Assembly (NCBI GenBank): GCA_016716765.1
Contig: JADJVA010000025.1
Coordinates: 248,001 to 312,000, forward strand
From: Bdellovibrionales bacterium
Lineage (GTDB): Bacteria > Bdellovibrionota > Bdellovibrionia > Bdellovibrionales > UBA1609
Direction of reading: 5' to 3'
Length of the DNA: 64,000 nt
Below, one piece after another: positions 8,584 through 16,126 of the stretch. Each line of letters starts with the position of its first letter. Within the stretch, counting starts at the first letter, position 1. The notes under the pieces were generated by a model. That model saw nothing but the letters and a program-made list of their open reading frames with translations. It made no database searches and was not told the origin of the DNA. Both the position numbers and the translations under genes were made by a program.

Positions 8584-11517
8584 ATGTCAGATCGTCCAAA
8601 AAAATGGATTATTAAAGATACCGACGGGCGAATCCATGGGCCATTTGGCACTGAGAAAGTGCTTTATAAAATTGGCCGGGGGGAACTGTGCGGCGATGAG
8701 TCCATTGCGACATTTCCTGGCGGGAGTTGGTTTGCCATCTCTCAAGAGCCTCAATTCTATGATCGCTTAATGGAGGCCTTGGAGGGTGAGGATTCTTCCC
8801 TTGCCTATGATGAAAATTATGATTCCTTGACTCCCCTGGGAGGGAAGAGTGGAAGAAAATCTCACTCCTCTGCAGCAAGCGGATCAGAAAGCCAATTGAC
8901 TTCATCCGCAGAGAGTGCCACGGAAAAGAAAGCGCAGGATCCTGTTCGAGGGAGTGTAAAGAGAGAGATCGAGACAAGTGATCCAACAGAAGATGACAAG
9001 AACCATAAGTTAGAAAATGACAATCTCAATCCTCAAGAGCGATCAAAAAATAAAAAAAGAGAACGTCGCAGTTCTAAAAGACAAGAGGACGGTAGCGGTG
9101 TCATCGAGCTGGCTGATCTCGGAAAATTGATAAAGAAGGAGAAATTCAGACAACTTAGACTCCCGATGATGATTGGGATCATTGTGATTGCATTGGGTGT
9201 AATTTCTCAACTTGAAAGGGAAAAAAAAGGGGAACGTGTTCATTTGCTTCACTTGCATCAAGGAACGAAGCCTTTGTCTAAGGTTCAACTTGCTGAACGG
9301 ACGCGTCGCGCTCAGGAGATGTATACAGCTGGAAATTATTTTAGTCTTCTGAATGCACAAAATGAGCTTATCCAAGTCATAGAGGGCGATCATCAAAATG
9401 CCAGCATGATAGCCTTACTTTGTCTGACCTACTTTGAATTGTGGCCATACGCTTATCAAGACTCAAGTGATTTGAAAGCAATCAGTATTGCCAATCAACG
9501 AGTGAGTGGGATTGATCCTGCGGGCCAAAACACGGCGACCTGCCAAGTGGTGGATCTTTTGGTTCGGAGTAGGTATCCAGAAGCAAAGAGTTTGACGGAG
9601 GCGATTCTCGAGACTTACAGCGCCTCTGCTCAACCACCCACTCCGTTTTATTATTTAAAGGCCTACTTGTTATCCGGGGGGCGGGAGCTTCAAACCGCAA
9701 TAGGATATTTAAATTCAGCACAGCAACTTTCTCCTAGATGGCTCGCTCCATATATTTTGGAGGCGGAGTTTCGGACAAAATCAGGGAACTCTAGTGAAGC
9801 AGCAAAGATCTATCGTAAGGTGTTGAGTCAAAATCCCCATCATAAGATCGCAAAGATTGAATTGGGCTTGCTTGAAATCAAGGACTTGAATCATTCAGAA
9901 AAGGGATTTGAGTTGATAAAGGAAGCCTTGGCGACAAATGATTTGGTTCCAACTGCCACATTCTCGCGGGCTTATTTTGGTCTGGCTGAAGTGGCTTTGG
10001 CTCGCAAAGACAATACGCTGGCTTTGGAATACGCCCAAAAATCATATTCTTATAATTCCAGCAATGCCATGGCCAAAAATGTGATCGTTGTTTTAGGTGG
10101 CAAAGAGAGGCTAGCAAGCACTTCGGTAAGCAGCCAGCAAATGGTTTTTCAAGGTGATCAGTTTGTGCGTGAAGGTGATTACAATGCTGCTCAGGCGCAT
10201 TATAAAACGGCTTTTGAGCTCGATAAGACAAACGCTCTGGCTGCTTACAAAGCTGGACAAAGTCTGTGGCAATTGAGTTTCAGTCGTGAGGCGATTGATT
10301 GGCTTAATAAGGCCATAAAAGCGGACCAAAAACTTATTGATGCCTACGTGCTTTTAGCGGATTACTTCACTCAACGTTATGATTTTCTATCTGCGGCCAG
10401 AGTTTTGGCGCAGGCGCAACGAGTGGCACCCAGGAGTCATGAAGTTTTTCGAGGCTATGCTTTGGTAGAGCTGCGACGTGGAAATGCCAAGGGAGCAATA
10501 GGCTACGGGAATAAGGCTCTCTCTCTTTACGAGACAGATGTTGAAACCAATATTTTATTGGCTCAAGCTTATTTTGCTGATAATGATCCGAATCAGGCCT
10601 ATAAATATGCATCTAAATCCATAGAATTAGATATCAATAGTCGGCAGGGGCAAATTGAATATTCTCGAGCGCTTGCTGGGATCAAGGGCATTGAGATGGG
10701 ATTAGATTATCTTCTTAAGCTCGTCAACAGCTACCCACTTGTAACGGAATACCGAATGGCTTTAGGTGAAATGCTACTGAGCGACGAAAGATTCCCTGAA
10801 GCGATTGAGATATTTCGGCAGGTAACCGAAATTGAGGAAAAACCAAAAAAGGCTTTCTTGCTCTTAGGCAAAGCACAGCGACTGCATGGTCAGACTCAGG
10901 CGGCCTTGGAGTCTCTTCTGAAATCAGCCGTTCTAGATCCGGCTGACACGGAACCTCTCTTTGAGGCCGGGCTGCTTTACTTGGAGATTGGCAAGCCTAC
11001 GGAGGCAAAAACACAATTTCAAAGGGTTTTGCGAATCAACGCGAGTCATCCGAGCGCTCATTATCATTTGGGAAGAGCAGCGATTCAAATGAGTGATCCA
11101 AAAGAGGCCTTGGCTCAAGCCGAAGAGGAGAAAAAAATTAATCCAAACCTCGCAGACGCCTACATTCTGGCCGCCGACGCTCACTATCGAATGAATCAAC
11201 ACAGTCTTTGCGCACGAGAGTACACGACAGCCATCAAGCTGCGTCCTCAAGGGGCAGAAGCCTATGTGAAACTGGCCCGCTGTTATCGACTGATGGGCAG
11301 TTTTGATATGGCCGAAAGCATGTTAAAGGCAGCCTCTAAATATGATTCTGCATTGCCTGATATCTATCGAGAGCTAGGTGAGGTTTATCTTGGAAAGGGA
11401 AATTTGGTTCTTGCGGCTGAGACTTTTAATCAATACTTCCAGCTCAGTCCGGGAGCACAGGATCGCGTGTTGATTGAAAAGCGGATCGAAGATGCGGCAC
11501 GCGGAGCGAATCGTTAG
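8584..11517 (+). CDS. Membrane-anchored TPR protein with an N-terminal GYF-like domain
   Basis: A 977-residue protein. Residues about 5-62 form a GYF_2-like module (KKWIIKDTDGRIHGPFGTEKV...GGSWFAI). Residues about 75-185 are a charged disordered linker. One transmembrane helix lies at about 190-207 (PMMIGIIVIALGVISQL). The rest is a long tetratricopeptide array with many repeats of roughly 34 residues (for example AAQAHYKTAFELDKTNALAAYKAGQSL). Such proteins usually scaffold cell-envelope or motility complexes; no specific partner is shown. The GYF part should face the cytoplasm and the TPR array the periplasm if the helix is a single N-in anchor. It lies 36 bases after murA. Confidence 0.8.
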   Translation: MSDRPKKWIIKDTDGRIHGPFGTEKVLYKIGRGELCGDESIATFPGGSWFAISQEPQFYDRLMEALEGEDSSLAYDENYDSLTPLGGKSGRKSHSSAASGSESQLTSSAESATEKKAQDPVRGSVKREIETSDPTEDDKNHKLENDNLNPQERSKNKKRERRSSKRQEDGSGVIELADLGKLIKKEKFRQLRLPMMIGIIVIALGVISQLEREKKGERVHLLHLHQGTKPLSKVQLAERTRRAQEMYTAGNYFSLLNAQNELIQVIEGDHQNASMIALLCLTYFELWPYAYQDSSDLKAISIANQRVSGIDPAGQNTATCQVVDLLVRSRYPEAKSLTEAILETYSASAQPPTPFYYLKAYLLSGGRELQTAIGYLNSAQQLSPRWLAPYILEAEFRTKSGNSSEAAKIYRKVLSQNPHHKIAKIELGLLEIKDLNHSEKGFELIKEALATNDLVPTATFSRAYFGLAEVALARKDNTLALEYAQKSYSYNSSNAMAKNVIVVLGGKERLASTSVSSQQMVFQGDQFVREGDYNAAQAHYKTAFELDKTNALAAYKAGQSLWQLSFSREAIDWLNKAIKADQKLIDAYVLLADYFTQRYDFLSAARVLAQAQRVAPRSHEVFRGYALVELRRGNAKGAIGYGNKALSLYETDVETNILLAQAYFADNDPNQAYKYASKSIELDINSRQGQIEYSRALAGIKGIEMGLDYLLKLVNSYPLVTEYRMALGEMLLSDERFPEAIEIFRQVTEIEEKPKKAFLLLGKAQRLHGQTQAALESLLKSAVLDPADTEPLFEAGLLYLEIGKPTEAKTQFQRVLRINASHPSAHYHLGRAAIQMSDPKEALAQAEEEKKINPNLADAYILAADAHYRMNQHSLCAREYTTAIKLRPQGAEAYVKLARCYRLMGSFDMAESMLKAASKYDSALPDIYRELGEVYLGKGNLVLAAETFNQYFQLSPGAQDRVLIEKRIEDAARGANR

Positions 11518-11547
11518 AGACAAGTTATCGCTAAATAGGAGGGGCCC

Positions 11548-11844
11548 ATGGCTCAGCTGGTAGAGGCATTTCAGGAAAAATTCAAGAAGACATCAAGCAG
11601 TTTTGGATTGGGGTTGGTTCGCCTGATATCTGGCACAATTCTGGGTCTAGCCTTTGCGTTGATAGGCGATGAAGCCATTAAATATGGCATTTTTTCCTTT
11701 CTATTTGTTATGGTATCAATTACAGCCGCATTTCTCAGGTTATCCAAATCCTGGCGGCTATCGAGCGTTTTGGTCTTTGACCTTTTTTGCGTCCTTCTCG
11801 GAATGCTCCTCAGGCTTTATATCTTGGTGGCTCCCGGGCAGTAG
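11548..11844 (+). CDS. Small three-helix membrane protein
   Basis: A 98-residue hydrophobic protein with three predicted membrane segments (about residues 24-42, 47-63 and 72-94) and a short basic N-terminus. An AGGAGGGGCCC ribosome-binding region lies just before the ATG. It follows the TPR protein by 30 bases and is likely co-transcribed, so it may act with it. I do not recognise a family. Confidence 0.7.
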   Translation: MAQLVEAFQEKFKKTSSSFGLGLVRLISGTILGLAFALIGDEAIKYGIFSFLFVMVSITAAFLRLSKSWRLSSVLVFDLFCVLLGMLLRLYILVAPGQ

Positions 11845-11877
11845 CAAAGACATAAGATCAAATTGAGCAAATGATAC

Positions 11878-12732
11878 TTATACTTTGGACTTTCCCGTGA
11901 TTCTATTTTTTTCTTGTTCGCCTCGAGATTTAGTCGCCAATTTAACTCGAATTAATGTACGAATGTTTTGAATTTTGGAAAATTTGACATTCAATTCCTC
12001 CAGGCGATCTAAAATTGCTAGAGATTCATGGTATGAACCTAGGTAGGCTAATATATGGGCCATTTCAGTCAGGCTTACAGTATTCTGAGAATCGATAGCT
12101 AAAGCCAGTTCAATCACGTGATAAGCATCTATGTACAGTTCGAGCCGCCGCAGAAGCTGACCCTTCTTGTTCAAAAAGAATATGTTACCAGGGTATTTGG
12201 TAGAAGCATCAATTGTAGTTTCAAGTGCTTTCTGAGGACTGTTCACCTGTTGGATCTGTATCAAATTCAAAAGATTGCGGTCGGTAGGTCCCTCAATCTC
12301 TATGGCCTTCTGTGCGTGGCTCTCCGCCAATTCAGGTTGACTTGCTTGCAGGTAAAGCTGGGCGATTTTCGTATGAGCCTGGACATTCCATGGTTGGACA
12401 TCCAAGAGTCTCTCCAGCACTGCGATGGCGCTCTTCGCTTCTCCTTGATCGGACAGCTGTCGAGCCCTTTTGAGTGACCACCGCGCCTGATGTTCGTGAT
12501 TTTGAAATCGGGGTTCCCTTAGGGATTGGCTTGAGGCGAGTGCCACTCGACAACTCCCTCTTTCTCTGGGTGGAGAGCTGTCCCAGTTCGGTTGACCATG
12601 GACATAGCCACCAGAGACTAAAAAAACGAAAATAATCAAAGAAATATTTACATGTACAAATTCACCTTTGTGGTAATCAGATCCTCTACATGAAGTCTGG
12701 AAGGTTGAAAATTGATAGCATGAAATTAACAT
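11878..12732 (-). CDS. Secreted or periplasmic TPR protein
   Basis: A protein of up to 284 residues with about four TPR-like helical pairs (for example AIAVLERLLDVQPWNVQAHTKIAQLYLQA split over residues about 100-130). A hydrophobic segment NISLIIFVFLVSGGYVHG near residues 29-46 looks like a signal peptide, which would imply a start later than the ATG at 12732; an AAAGGTGA site lies just before it but no in-frame ATG follows. The 5' end is therefore uncertain. It is convergent with the small membrane protein. Function unknown. Confidence 0.65.
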   Translation of the reverse strand: MLISCYQFSTFQTSCRGSDYHKGEFVHVNISLIIFVFLVSGGYVHGQPNWDSSPPRERGSCRVALASSQSLREPRFQNHEHQARWSLKRARQLSDQGEAKSAIAVLERLLDVQPWNVQAHTKIAQLYLQASQPELAESHAQKAIEIEGPTDRNLLNLIQIQQVNSPQKALETTIDASTKYPGNIFFLNKKGQLLRRLELYIDAYHVIELALAIDSQNTVSLTEMAHILAYLGSYHESLAILDRLEELNVKFSKIQNIRTLIRVKLATKSRGEQEKNRITGKSKV

Positions 12733-12812
12733 GCCAAGTTGGTGGCTTGGGTTGGGTCGCGAAGATAAAAGAATTATTTTACCCTAAGTTCTCATCAGGC
12801 ATTTTGAAACCG

Positions 12813-12842
12813 CTTGACTCCAAAACGTCTTATGGAGTCAAG
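12813..12842. promoter_or_regulatory. Perfect stem-loop upstream of serS
   Basis: A 10-base perfect inverted repeat, CTTGACTCCA and TGGAGTCAAG, with a 10-base loop, ends about 54 bases before the serS start. It is not followed by a T-run on either strand, so a simple terminator is unlikely. It could be a protein-binding site or an RNA hairpin in the serS leader. Confidence 0.45.
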
Positions 12843-12895
12843 ATGGAGAAAAAGCCGCCGGGAATTTGCAGTCGAAAAGAATGAGGAATGTATCT

Positions 12896-14218
12896 ATGAT
12901 CGATATCAAGGCTCTCGAGAAAAGCGAACAAGTGGATGGGTTGGGAAGGTCTTATTCCGAGGCCTACCGTGAATCCTTAAAGAACCGCGGCGAAGACGGC
13001 TCTCTTGTGGATCAACTACTCAGTTTGAATAGCGAACGAAAGGCACTTGTTACTCAAGCTGAACAGGCCCGAGCCGAACAAAATCGGGTTGGCCTTGAAA
13101 TCGCAAAGAGAAAGAGAGCCGGAGAGAATGCCGACGTACTATTGTCTGAAATGCAGAAACTGAGTTCACAGATCAAAGAAATGACTGAGTTGTCAGTCTC
13201 CAAAGAAGCGGAGCTAAATGAGAAGCTCTCGCGGCTGCCAAATATTTGTCATCACTCCGTGCCAATCGGTAAGGGTGAGGAGAATAATCTTGAAATTCGC
13301 CTCGTTGGTGAAATTCCCAAATTTGCGTTTAAGGCAAAAGACCATATTGAACTTGGCGAAGCCCTGGGTATTATTGATTTTGAGCGTGGCGGAAAAGTAA
13401 CAGGTGCGAGATTTACCTTTCTGCGTTCGGCAGCCTCGGCCCTTGAAAGAGCACTCATTCAGTTTATGATGAATGTTCACACGCTTGAGCACGGCTACGA
13501 AGAGATGATTCCCCCTTTTATTGTGAATAGCCAAAGCCTGTTTGGCACTGGGCAGTTTCCAAAGTTTCGAGAGGACGTCTTTCATTTGGAGAACACGGAC
13601 TACTATCTCGTACCCACAGCGGAGGTTCCCGTAACTAACTATTTTGCGGGTGAAGTTTTGGAAGAATCCCAGTTGCCTCTTCGCTTCTGTGCTTACAGCC
13701 CCTGTTTTCGGTCAGAGGCCGGTTCCTACGGTAAGGACACGAAAGGACTGATTCGACAGCATCAATTTAATAAGGTTGAACTGGTCACTTTCTCTCATCC
13801 CGACAAGTCTTATGAAATGCATGAGGCTCTTACATCGCATGCAGAACGCATACTCCAGAAACTGGAGCTTACGTACAGGCTTGTCTCTCTTTGTTCCGGT
13901 GACATTGGTTTTGGTGCGGCAAAGTGCTACGACCTCGAAGTCTGGTTGCCGGGGCAGGAGAAATTTCGGGAAATTAGTTCCTGTTCTAACTTCGAAGACT
14001 TTCAGTCCAGGCGGGCTGATATTCGTTTTCGCCCTGCAGGAGCCAAAGCCAAGCCCAGATTTGTTCATACCCTCAATGGTTCTGGTTTGGCAGTTGGCCG
14101 GACCTTGATAGCCATCATCGAGAACTACCAGCAGGAAGATGGTTCTATCCTCATTCCAAAGGTCCTTCAGCCCTATATGGGGGGGAGAGAAGTTATAGGT
14201 TCGGCGGCTAGGAGCTAA
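12896..14218 (+). CDS. serS: Seryl-tRNA synthetase
   Basis: A 440-residue class II synthetase charging tRNA-Ser. I chose ATG 12896 because GAGGA sits eight bases upstream and the resulting N-terminus MIDIKALEK matches the usual SerRS start; an in-frame codon at 12866 gives ten unlikely extra residues. The N-terminal coiled-coil arm spans about residues 30-110. Class II motif 2 is CFRSEAGSYGKDTKGLIRQHQF and motif 3 is NGSGLAVGRTLIAIIENYQ (each visible as a block). A tRNA-Ser gene follows 245 bases downstream. Confidence 0.97.
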   Translation: MIDIKALEKSEQVDGLGRSYSEAYRESLKNRGEDGSLVDQLLSLNSERKALVTQAEQARAEQNRVGLEIAKRKRAGENADVLLSEMQKLSSQIKEMTELSVSKEAELNEKLSRLPNICHHSVPIGKGEENNLEIRLVGEIPKFAFKAKDHIELGEALGIIDFERGGKVTGARFTFLRSAASALERALIQFMMNVHTLEHGYEEMIPPFIVNSQSLFGTGQFPKFREDVFHLENTDYYLVPTAEVPVTNYFAGEVLEESQLPLRFCAYSPCFRSEAGSYGKDTKGLIRQHQFNKVELVTFSHPDKSYEMHEALTSHAERILQKLELTYRLVSLCSGDIGFGAAKCYDLEVWLPGQEKFREISSCSNFEDFQSRRADIRFRPAGAKAKPRFVHTLNGSGLAVGRTLIAIIENYQQEDGSILIPKVLQPYMGGREVIGSAARS

Positions 14219-14222
14219 CTTT

Positions 14223-14270
14223 GGTACGGTATCGGGTAAGGCATCAGGTACGGCATCAGGTGCGGCAGCA
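14223..14270 (+). repeat. Four tandem 12-base repeats
   Basis: Four successive 12-mers follow the serS stop: GGTACGGTATCG, GGTAAGGCATCA, GGTACGGCATCA and GGTGCGGCAGCA. They begin five bases after the serS stop codon. The open frame through them has no other coding signs, so I treat this as a small minisatellite rather than a gene. Confidence 0.75.
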
Positions 14271-14463
14271 ATTTTTGTGGCTTCAGACGCAACGCGCCTT
14301 TAAATCGAGAACATTCCGCCCAGGGAACAGAAATCAATTGCCAGGCTGGACTTCACTTCGTAACTTGCCCGACGGGATTTCTGCTTCTGTTGTCGCGCCA
14401 AAGTTGAAAACTCAACTGCTGCATGTTAAGTAGTCTGACCGAATTCGTACAGTTTCAGGTTGA

Positions 14464-14553
14464 GGAGAGGTGGCTGAGCGGTTGAAAGCACCGGTCTTGA
14501 AAACCGGCAGACCTTTGCGGGTCTCGTGAGTTCGAATCTCACCCTCTCCGCCA
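14464..14553 (+). tRNA. tRNA-Ser (anticodon TGA)
   Basis: A class II tRNA with long variable arm. The acceptor strands are GGAGAGG (14464-14470) and CCTCTCC (14543-14549), followed by discriminator G and an encoded CCA (14551-14553). The anticodon stem CCGGT/ACCGG encloses the loop CTTGAAA with anticodon TGA at 14498-14500. The T-loop reads GTTCGAATC. It decodes UCA-type serine codons and lies just after serS. Confidence 0.97.
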
Positions 14554-14633
14554 CTTCGAACCAATTAAGCATCTGAAATCAAAAATGAAAATTTAAAGTC
14601 GCAAGACCGAGAGCAGATGTTCTTGTCAGACTT

Positions 14634-14661
14634 GGTTCTACGGTTCTGGTTCTACGGTTCT
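14634..14661 (+). repeat. Two tandem 14-base repeats
   Basis: The unit GGTTCTACGGTTCT occurs twice head to tail, 80 bases after the tRNA-Ser gene. The rest of 14554-14698 shows no gene. No function is evident. Confidence 0.6.
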
Positions 14662-14698
14662 CCGGTAAAAGGCTCCAAGTCACTAAACATTCAAATCA

Positions 14699-15307
14699 CT
14701 AAGCATTCAAATCTCCCATGTGTTCTCTTCTCGCGGTAATGTTAAACGCAGCAAGCTGCCATAAAATTAAAATGAGAAGGATGGCCGTTTTTGAAAGGGC
14801 AATATCTTTCGATTCAAAAAGAACCTGTCCTGTTGCCTGGTTAGTTTCAACACGAGGCTTGTCCAGAAGATTGAATTGTATCCCGATTGACACTGTACCG
14901 GTCTTGCCGTTAATGGCTTCATTTTCTGTTGCTCGATGAATGTTCAGGGAAAAAATTGAAAAGAACAAAAGGAAAACCAACAAACTGAGCGTTGAGATAT
15001 AGGCAGTTCGCGAAGCCTTTCCAGTAATGTATTGTTCCCGTTCATCACGTTCTTTCAAGTTAGCTAAACGCTTTAAAGTTTTTTCTCGTGCTTCCGGCAA
15101 TGCGACCAAGAGAACGAGAAATAGGATCAATACTGCGAACCACAACATCAAATTCCATGAGAGCAGCTCCCATATTGCTTTTGTTAGGAAGGGGGCATCT
15201 TTTAGAATTTCTTTCTCTGGACTAATGGTTCCCCAGGCCATGCATATGAAAACAAAAGGCAGGGTATAGACGAGATAGTTTTGGATATGATGAACGACTT
15301 TATTCAT
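14699..15307 (-). CDS. Four-helix membrane protein paired with an XRE regulator
   Basis: A protein of about 202 residues starting at ATG 15307 (AAAGGA ribosome-binding site upstream). It shows about four hydrophobic helices (near residues 11-26, 45-65, 95-118 and 176-192). The start lies inside the end of the XRE gene (8-base overlap), so the two are translationally coupled. XRE plus small membrane protein pairs of this kind are common, and the regulator usually controls the pair. The membrane protein's function is unknown. Confidence 0.68.
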   Translation of the reverse strand: MNKVVHHIQNYLVYTLPFVFICMAWGTISPEKEILKDAPFLTKAIWELLSWNLMLWFAVLILFLVLLVALPEAREKTLKRLANLKERDEREQYITGKASRTAYISTLSLLVFLLFFSIFSLNIHRATENEAINGKTGTVSIGIQFNLLDKPRVETNQATGQVLFESKDIALSKTAILLILILWQLAAFNITARREHMGDLNA

Positions 15308-15533
15308 GGCGAGGTCCTTTCTCAAAAAATAGTTTTTCAATTCCAACTTTAAAAAATTTAGCTAAGCGAAAGGCAAGCTCCAGAGAGGGATTATAGCTTC
15401 CCTTCTCTAAGGCGATGATGGTTGCTCTTGTTACATCGACGGACTCGGCCAAATCTTGCTGAGTGAGACCCTTCTCAAATCTCAATTCCTGAATTCGGTT
15501 GTTAATAACCAGTTTTCCTTCAATGCGTGGCAT
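15300..15533 (-). CDS. XRE-family helix-turn-helix repressor
   Basis: A 77-residue DNA-binding protein consisting of one HTH_3 domain: IQELRFEKGLTQQDLAESVDVTRATIIALEKG, with recognition helix around VTRATIIALE. I chose ATG 15533, preceded by GAGAAAGG at good spacing, over upstream in-frame starts. It is the first gene of a two-gene minus-strand unit and has a consensus promoter with direct-repeat sites immediately upstream, consistent with self-repression. Confidence 0.85.
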   Translation of the reverse strand: MPRIEGKLVINNRIQELRFEKGLTQQDLAESVDVTRATIIALEKGSYNPSLELAFRLAKFFKVGIEKLFFEKGPRHE

Positions 15534-15565
15534 GTGACCTTTCTCCATCGATTGCAATTGAATGT

Positions 15566-15609
15566 ATAATAGACTGTACATTTAATGATGTCAAATAGAC
15601 TTTACATTT
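15566..15609 (-). promoter_or_regulatory. Sigma70 promoter with two direct-repeat operator sites for the XRE gene
   Basis: On the minus strand a -35 TTGACA (15589-15594) and a -10 TATTAT (15566-15571) are separated by exactly 17 bases. Two near-identical 16-mers, AATAGACTGTACATTT (15568-15583) and AATAGACTTTACATTT (15594-15609) on the + strand, occupy the spacer and the region upstream of -35, 26 bases apart in register. This is the expected geometry for an XRE autorepressor; binding itself is inferred. Confidence 0.75.
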
Positions 15610-15723
15610 CAAATAGTGAGTACGAAGGTGGACGCACAACTCAGTCAAATCAATAAGTTAGTTCAGGAAATAAGACTTTATAAAAACCGTTAAAGTTCTT
15701 GTAACGATAAATGGGAGGTTTCT

Positions 15724-15927
15724 ATGAAGGATTTAAAGCTATGAAAAGATGTAGTGACATTGGCAGAGTTTAAGAGTCAGGCAGCCGCGCTTCTTGATCG
15801 AATCAACACTGCTTCACAGCCGCTATTAATAACCCAAAATGGCAAACCCGCAGGGGTCTTAGAAGAATCCTGGGTAAATGTCGATCTAATGCCAGAAGTG
15901 TTGAACATTTTATTCCTTGTGTGTTAG
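15724..15927 (+). pseudogene. Degenerate Phd/YefM-type antitoxin
   Basis: Downstream of a clear GGGAGG ribosome-binding site, ATG 15724 opens a frame that reads MKDLKL, then TGA (15742-15744), then continues in the same frame with VVTLAEFKSQAAALLDRI and QPLLITQNGKPAGVL. This matches the N-terminal DNA-binding half of Phd/YefM antitoxins. After GVL the similarity is lost and the frame ends at TAG 15925. No toxin gene follows. It looks like a decayed type II toxin-antitoxin remnant; a downstream GTG could in principle rescue a short product. Confidence 0.7.
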
Positions 15928-16126
15928 GTTTACTTAACTCATCGATGAGGACAGACCCCTCTGAGAGGTCAGAACGAACCGAAAGTGAGAAGTCGCAGGT
16001 CTTAGTAGTTCTGAACGGATAACCCACCCGACAGTGGCAATCAAGATCAGGGTTCTCCCTGAAAGCTGGATGGCACCACCTGCCGTCTTTCAGGTTCCAG
16101 CAGTTACAGACAGAAGAGAGTAGTTT
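15928..16126 (+). promoter_or_regulatory. Structured leader of the aspartyl-tRNA synthetase gene, weakly T-box-like
   Basis: No gene fits these 199 bases. Two long-range pairings are visible: TCAGAAC (15969-15975) with GTTCTGA (16008-16014), and CCTGAAAG (16058-16065) with CTTTCAGG (16087-16094). The second stem encloses TGGCACC (16071-16077), which matches the T-box UGGN-ACC element; N is C, complementary to a G discriminator, as expected for tRNA-Asp or tRNA-Asn. The bulge is larger than in canonical antiterminators and no specifier loop is clear. T-box control is a hypothesis only. Confidence 0.3.

Noticed and set aside
14221..14433. 70-codon ORF after serS (MVRYRVRHQVRHQVRQQ...)
   Set aside because: It is produced by the 12-base tandem repeats; the rest has no coding character and no ribosome-binding site.
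14223..14661. CRISPR array candidate
   Set aside because: Repeats are 12 and 14 bases, directly adjacent, without spacers or cas genes.
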